Made by a program: the position numbers and the translations under genes. From Nannocystis punicea (GTDB lineage: Bacteria > Myxococcota_A > Polyangia > Nannocystales > Nannocystaceae): 64,000 nt of DNA. The stretch spans positions 10,700,001 to 10,764,000 of the forward strand of contig NZ_CP114040.1 of the NCBI RefSeq assembly GCF_026965555.1, in the 5' to 3' direction. The notes below the pieces were generated by a model that saw only the letters and a list, made by a program, of their open reading frames with translations, had not been told where the DNA came from and ran no database searches. This document shows positions 62,894 through 64,000 of the stretch, one piece after another. Position 1 is the first letter of the stretch. The number at the start of each line of letters is the position of its first letter.

Positions 62894-63427
62894 ATGCCCG
62901 CCCCGCCCACGACTGTCCGCGACCGCGCGCAGCTCTGCTACACCACGGCGTACTTCGTCCTGCCGCGCTGCATCGCCGCCGACCCGGCCAAGCTGCTGCG
63001 CGACCTCGAGACGCAGCCGCGGACGACGCCGGCGGTGATGTACCTGATGGCCTGCGAGCTCGAAGACTCCGAGCCGCACGAGCAGGACGTCGCCGCCCTG
63101 ACGGTCCAGCCCGCCGCGCTCGGCGATCGGCTGCGCTGCCAGGTGCTCGCCTACCCGCATTATCCGCCCGTCGGCGTGGTCCTCCCGCCGTACTTCTCGG
63201 TCCTCGTCCACGCCGAGGGCGAGGCCGAAGTCCTTCACTACTTCATCCTCGGCCAGTCCCCCACCGGCGCCACCACCCTCCGCACGGTCACCCCCGACGA
63301 GGCCAACGTCAACCTCGGCCCCGGCCCCGAGCCGACCGCCGACGCTCTCCTCGCCGTCCTGCGGGACCGGCTCGCCGACGTCGACGCCGCCCTGCCGCGC
63401 CGGCGCTGGTGGCAGTTCTGGAGATGA
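62894..63427 (+). CDS. Hypothetical soluble protein
   Basis: 177 residues with no signal peptide. It has an ordered alpha/beta composition with HYFILGQSPTGATTLRTVTPDEANVNLGPGPEP in the second half and the basic, Trp-rich end RRRWWQFWR. Such C-termini are common on small conserved bacterial proteins but carry no assigned function. It starts 31 bp after the fibro-slime gene on the same strand, so it may be its operon partner. I recognise no family. Confidence 0.75.
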   Translation: MPAPPTTVRDRAQLCYTTAYFVLPRCIAADPAKLLRDLETQPRTTPAVMYLMACELEDSEPHEQDVAALTVQPAALGDRLRCQVLAYPHYPPVGVVLPPYFSVLVHAEGEAEVLHYFILGQSPTGATTLRTVTPDEANVNLGPGPEPTADALLAVLRDRLADVDAALPRRRWWQFWR

Positions 63428-63433
63428 CCGAAC

Positions 63434-63468
63434 GAGCATGGCTCGAAAGACATGCCCGTTCGTTCATC
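63434..63468. repeat. TGTCC-family inverted repeats in a convergent gap
   Basis: GAGCATGGCTCGAAAGACATG and CATGCCCGTTCGTTCAT form overlapping imperfect hairpins between the stops of two convergent genes. Confidence 0.6.
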
Positions 63469-63474
63469 TCGAGG

Positions 63475-63999
63475 TCACGGTTCGAACTGCGGCGTGAACG
63501 AGATCGCGAAGTCGCCGAACGCGTGCTCCCAGATCGCCATCGTCAACGCCGGCCCGACCGCCTTGAAAAAGTAGGTCTCGCCGCGGTACTGCACGATCGC
63601 CGTCATCATGCGGTAGCCGGGGTCGTTGTAGCGCTCGCTCGCGCCCGGCGCGACCGGGGCCGCGTAGGTGCCCCCCATGTCGGCGAGCGTCACCTGGAGC
63701 GGCCCGCGGACCATCTCCTGCACCCGCACCTGCTCGTCGGACAGCGGCGCTCCGGACTCCGTGGTGAATTGCGCCCGCCATTGACGGATGTACGCCGTCG
63801 GTTCGACCCCCGCGGTGGCGAACCGCGTGATGTCGAGGTGGGCCTCCCCGCCGGGCCCCGGCAGCATGAAGCCCGGCCGCACGTCGGGCCCGGTGGCGGG
63901 GGCCGCGACCCATTCGACGGGGACGCGGAAGAACAGGCGGTCGACCGCCTCGACCCGCGTGCGTCCGCTGATCTTCGCGTCCGCCGGGTTGATGGCCGG
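63475..63999 (-). CDS. Hypothetical protein, 5' end outside window
   Basis: The frame remains open to the right edge (P-A-I-N-P-A-D-A-K-I-S-G-R-T-R-V-E-A-V-D upstream of any internal start), so the gene begins beyond 64,000; the GTG at 63882 is internal. The visible 174 residues have no signal peptide in view. RLFFRVPVEWVA, VTLADMGGTY, YRMMTAIVQYRGETYFFKAVGP and FAISFTPQFEP suggest a beta-rich domain. The YFFKAVGP and W-E-H pattern resembles uncharacterised exported proteins of myxobacteria, but I cannot name it. Confidence 0.75.
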   Translation of the reverse strand, partial: PAINPADAKISGRTRVEAVDRLFFRVPVEWVAAPATGPDVRPGFMLPGPGGEAHLDITRFATAGVEPTAYIRQWRAQFTTESGAPLSDEQVRVQEMVRGPLQVTLADMGGTYAAPVAPGASERYNDPGYRMMTAIVQYRGETYFFKAVGPALTMAIWEHAFGDFAISFTPQFEP

Positions 64000-64000
64000 G

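Overview
The window is very G+C-rich, almost fully coding, and carries many lipoproteins with Thr/Gly/Asp-rich linkers (TTTG/TTGEP type) behind the lipobox, Hanks-type Ser/Thr kinases, a fibro-slime protein and no phage or plasmid backbone. This fits a myxobacterial chromosome, most likely the Nannocystis group (inference; no rRNA or marker gene was compared). No rRNA, tRNA or CRISPR array was recognised.

Layout. 3-8186: C-terminal 2.7 thousand codons of a giant repetitive single-pass membrane protein. 8.4-16.1 kb: lipoproteins, a membrane protein, an ERI-1-like DEDDh exonuclease, a zinc-ribbon protein and a lipid-anchored aldo/keto reductase. 16.4-20.4 kb: transmembrane Ser/Thr kinase and an ABC-F ATPase. 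20.4-26.6 kb: ferritin-like lipoprotein, two Cys-rich lipoproteins, and a membrane-anchored AlgX-like SGNH protein. 26.9-29.5 kb: operon of ferritin-like protein, NodU/CmcH carbamoyltransferase and a DUF5989-like peptide. 29.7-34.9 kb (minus): TerB-like protein, a 1261-residue LamG-like protein and a small lipoprotein whose start abuts a group II intron (34.9-37.0 kb). 37.0-42.4 kb (minus): two overlapping genes, a SIR2-like/STAND-type ATPase and an AAA ATPase-Ser/Thr kinase-TPR protein, which look like one signalling or defence unit. 43.0-46.5 kb: tandem putative zinc-protease lipoproteins, the second frameshifted. 46.6-50.3 kb: PcfJ-like protein and a propeller-like lipoprotein. 50.3-54.1 kb: an island of visibly lower G+C with an AAA ATPase and a subtilisin-like protease, matching the IetAS anti-phage system in gene content and order. 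54.1-64.0 kb: pyrF, a serine hydrolase, small lipoproteins and membrane proteins, an EP[ED]YGVP-repeat protein tail-to-tail with a radical SAM/SPASM maturase, a DusB-type tRNA dihydrouridine synthase, a fibro-slime lipoprotein and two unknowns.

The most unusual signal is a dispersed family of short palindromes with core TGTCC-N4-GGACA (often within ACATGTCC...GGACATGT). Over twenty copies occur in 64 kb, mostly in intergenic gaps singly or in clusters. About ten sit inside genes, in phase, where they force codons otherwise rare here (GAA, GGA, ACA, GGT, CTA, AGA). One array forms the linker between the SIR2 and ATPase domains. Other candidates for new biology are the SIR2-STAND/kinase pair and the radical SAM enzyme beside the multi-repeat tyrosine protein.
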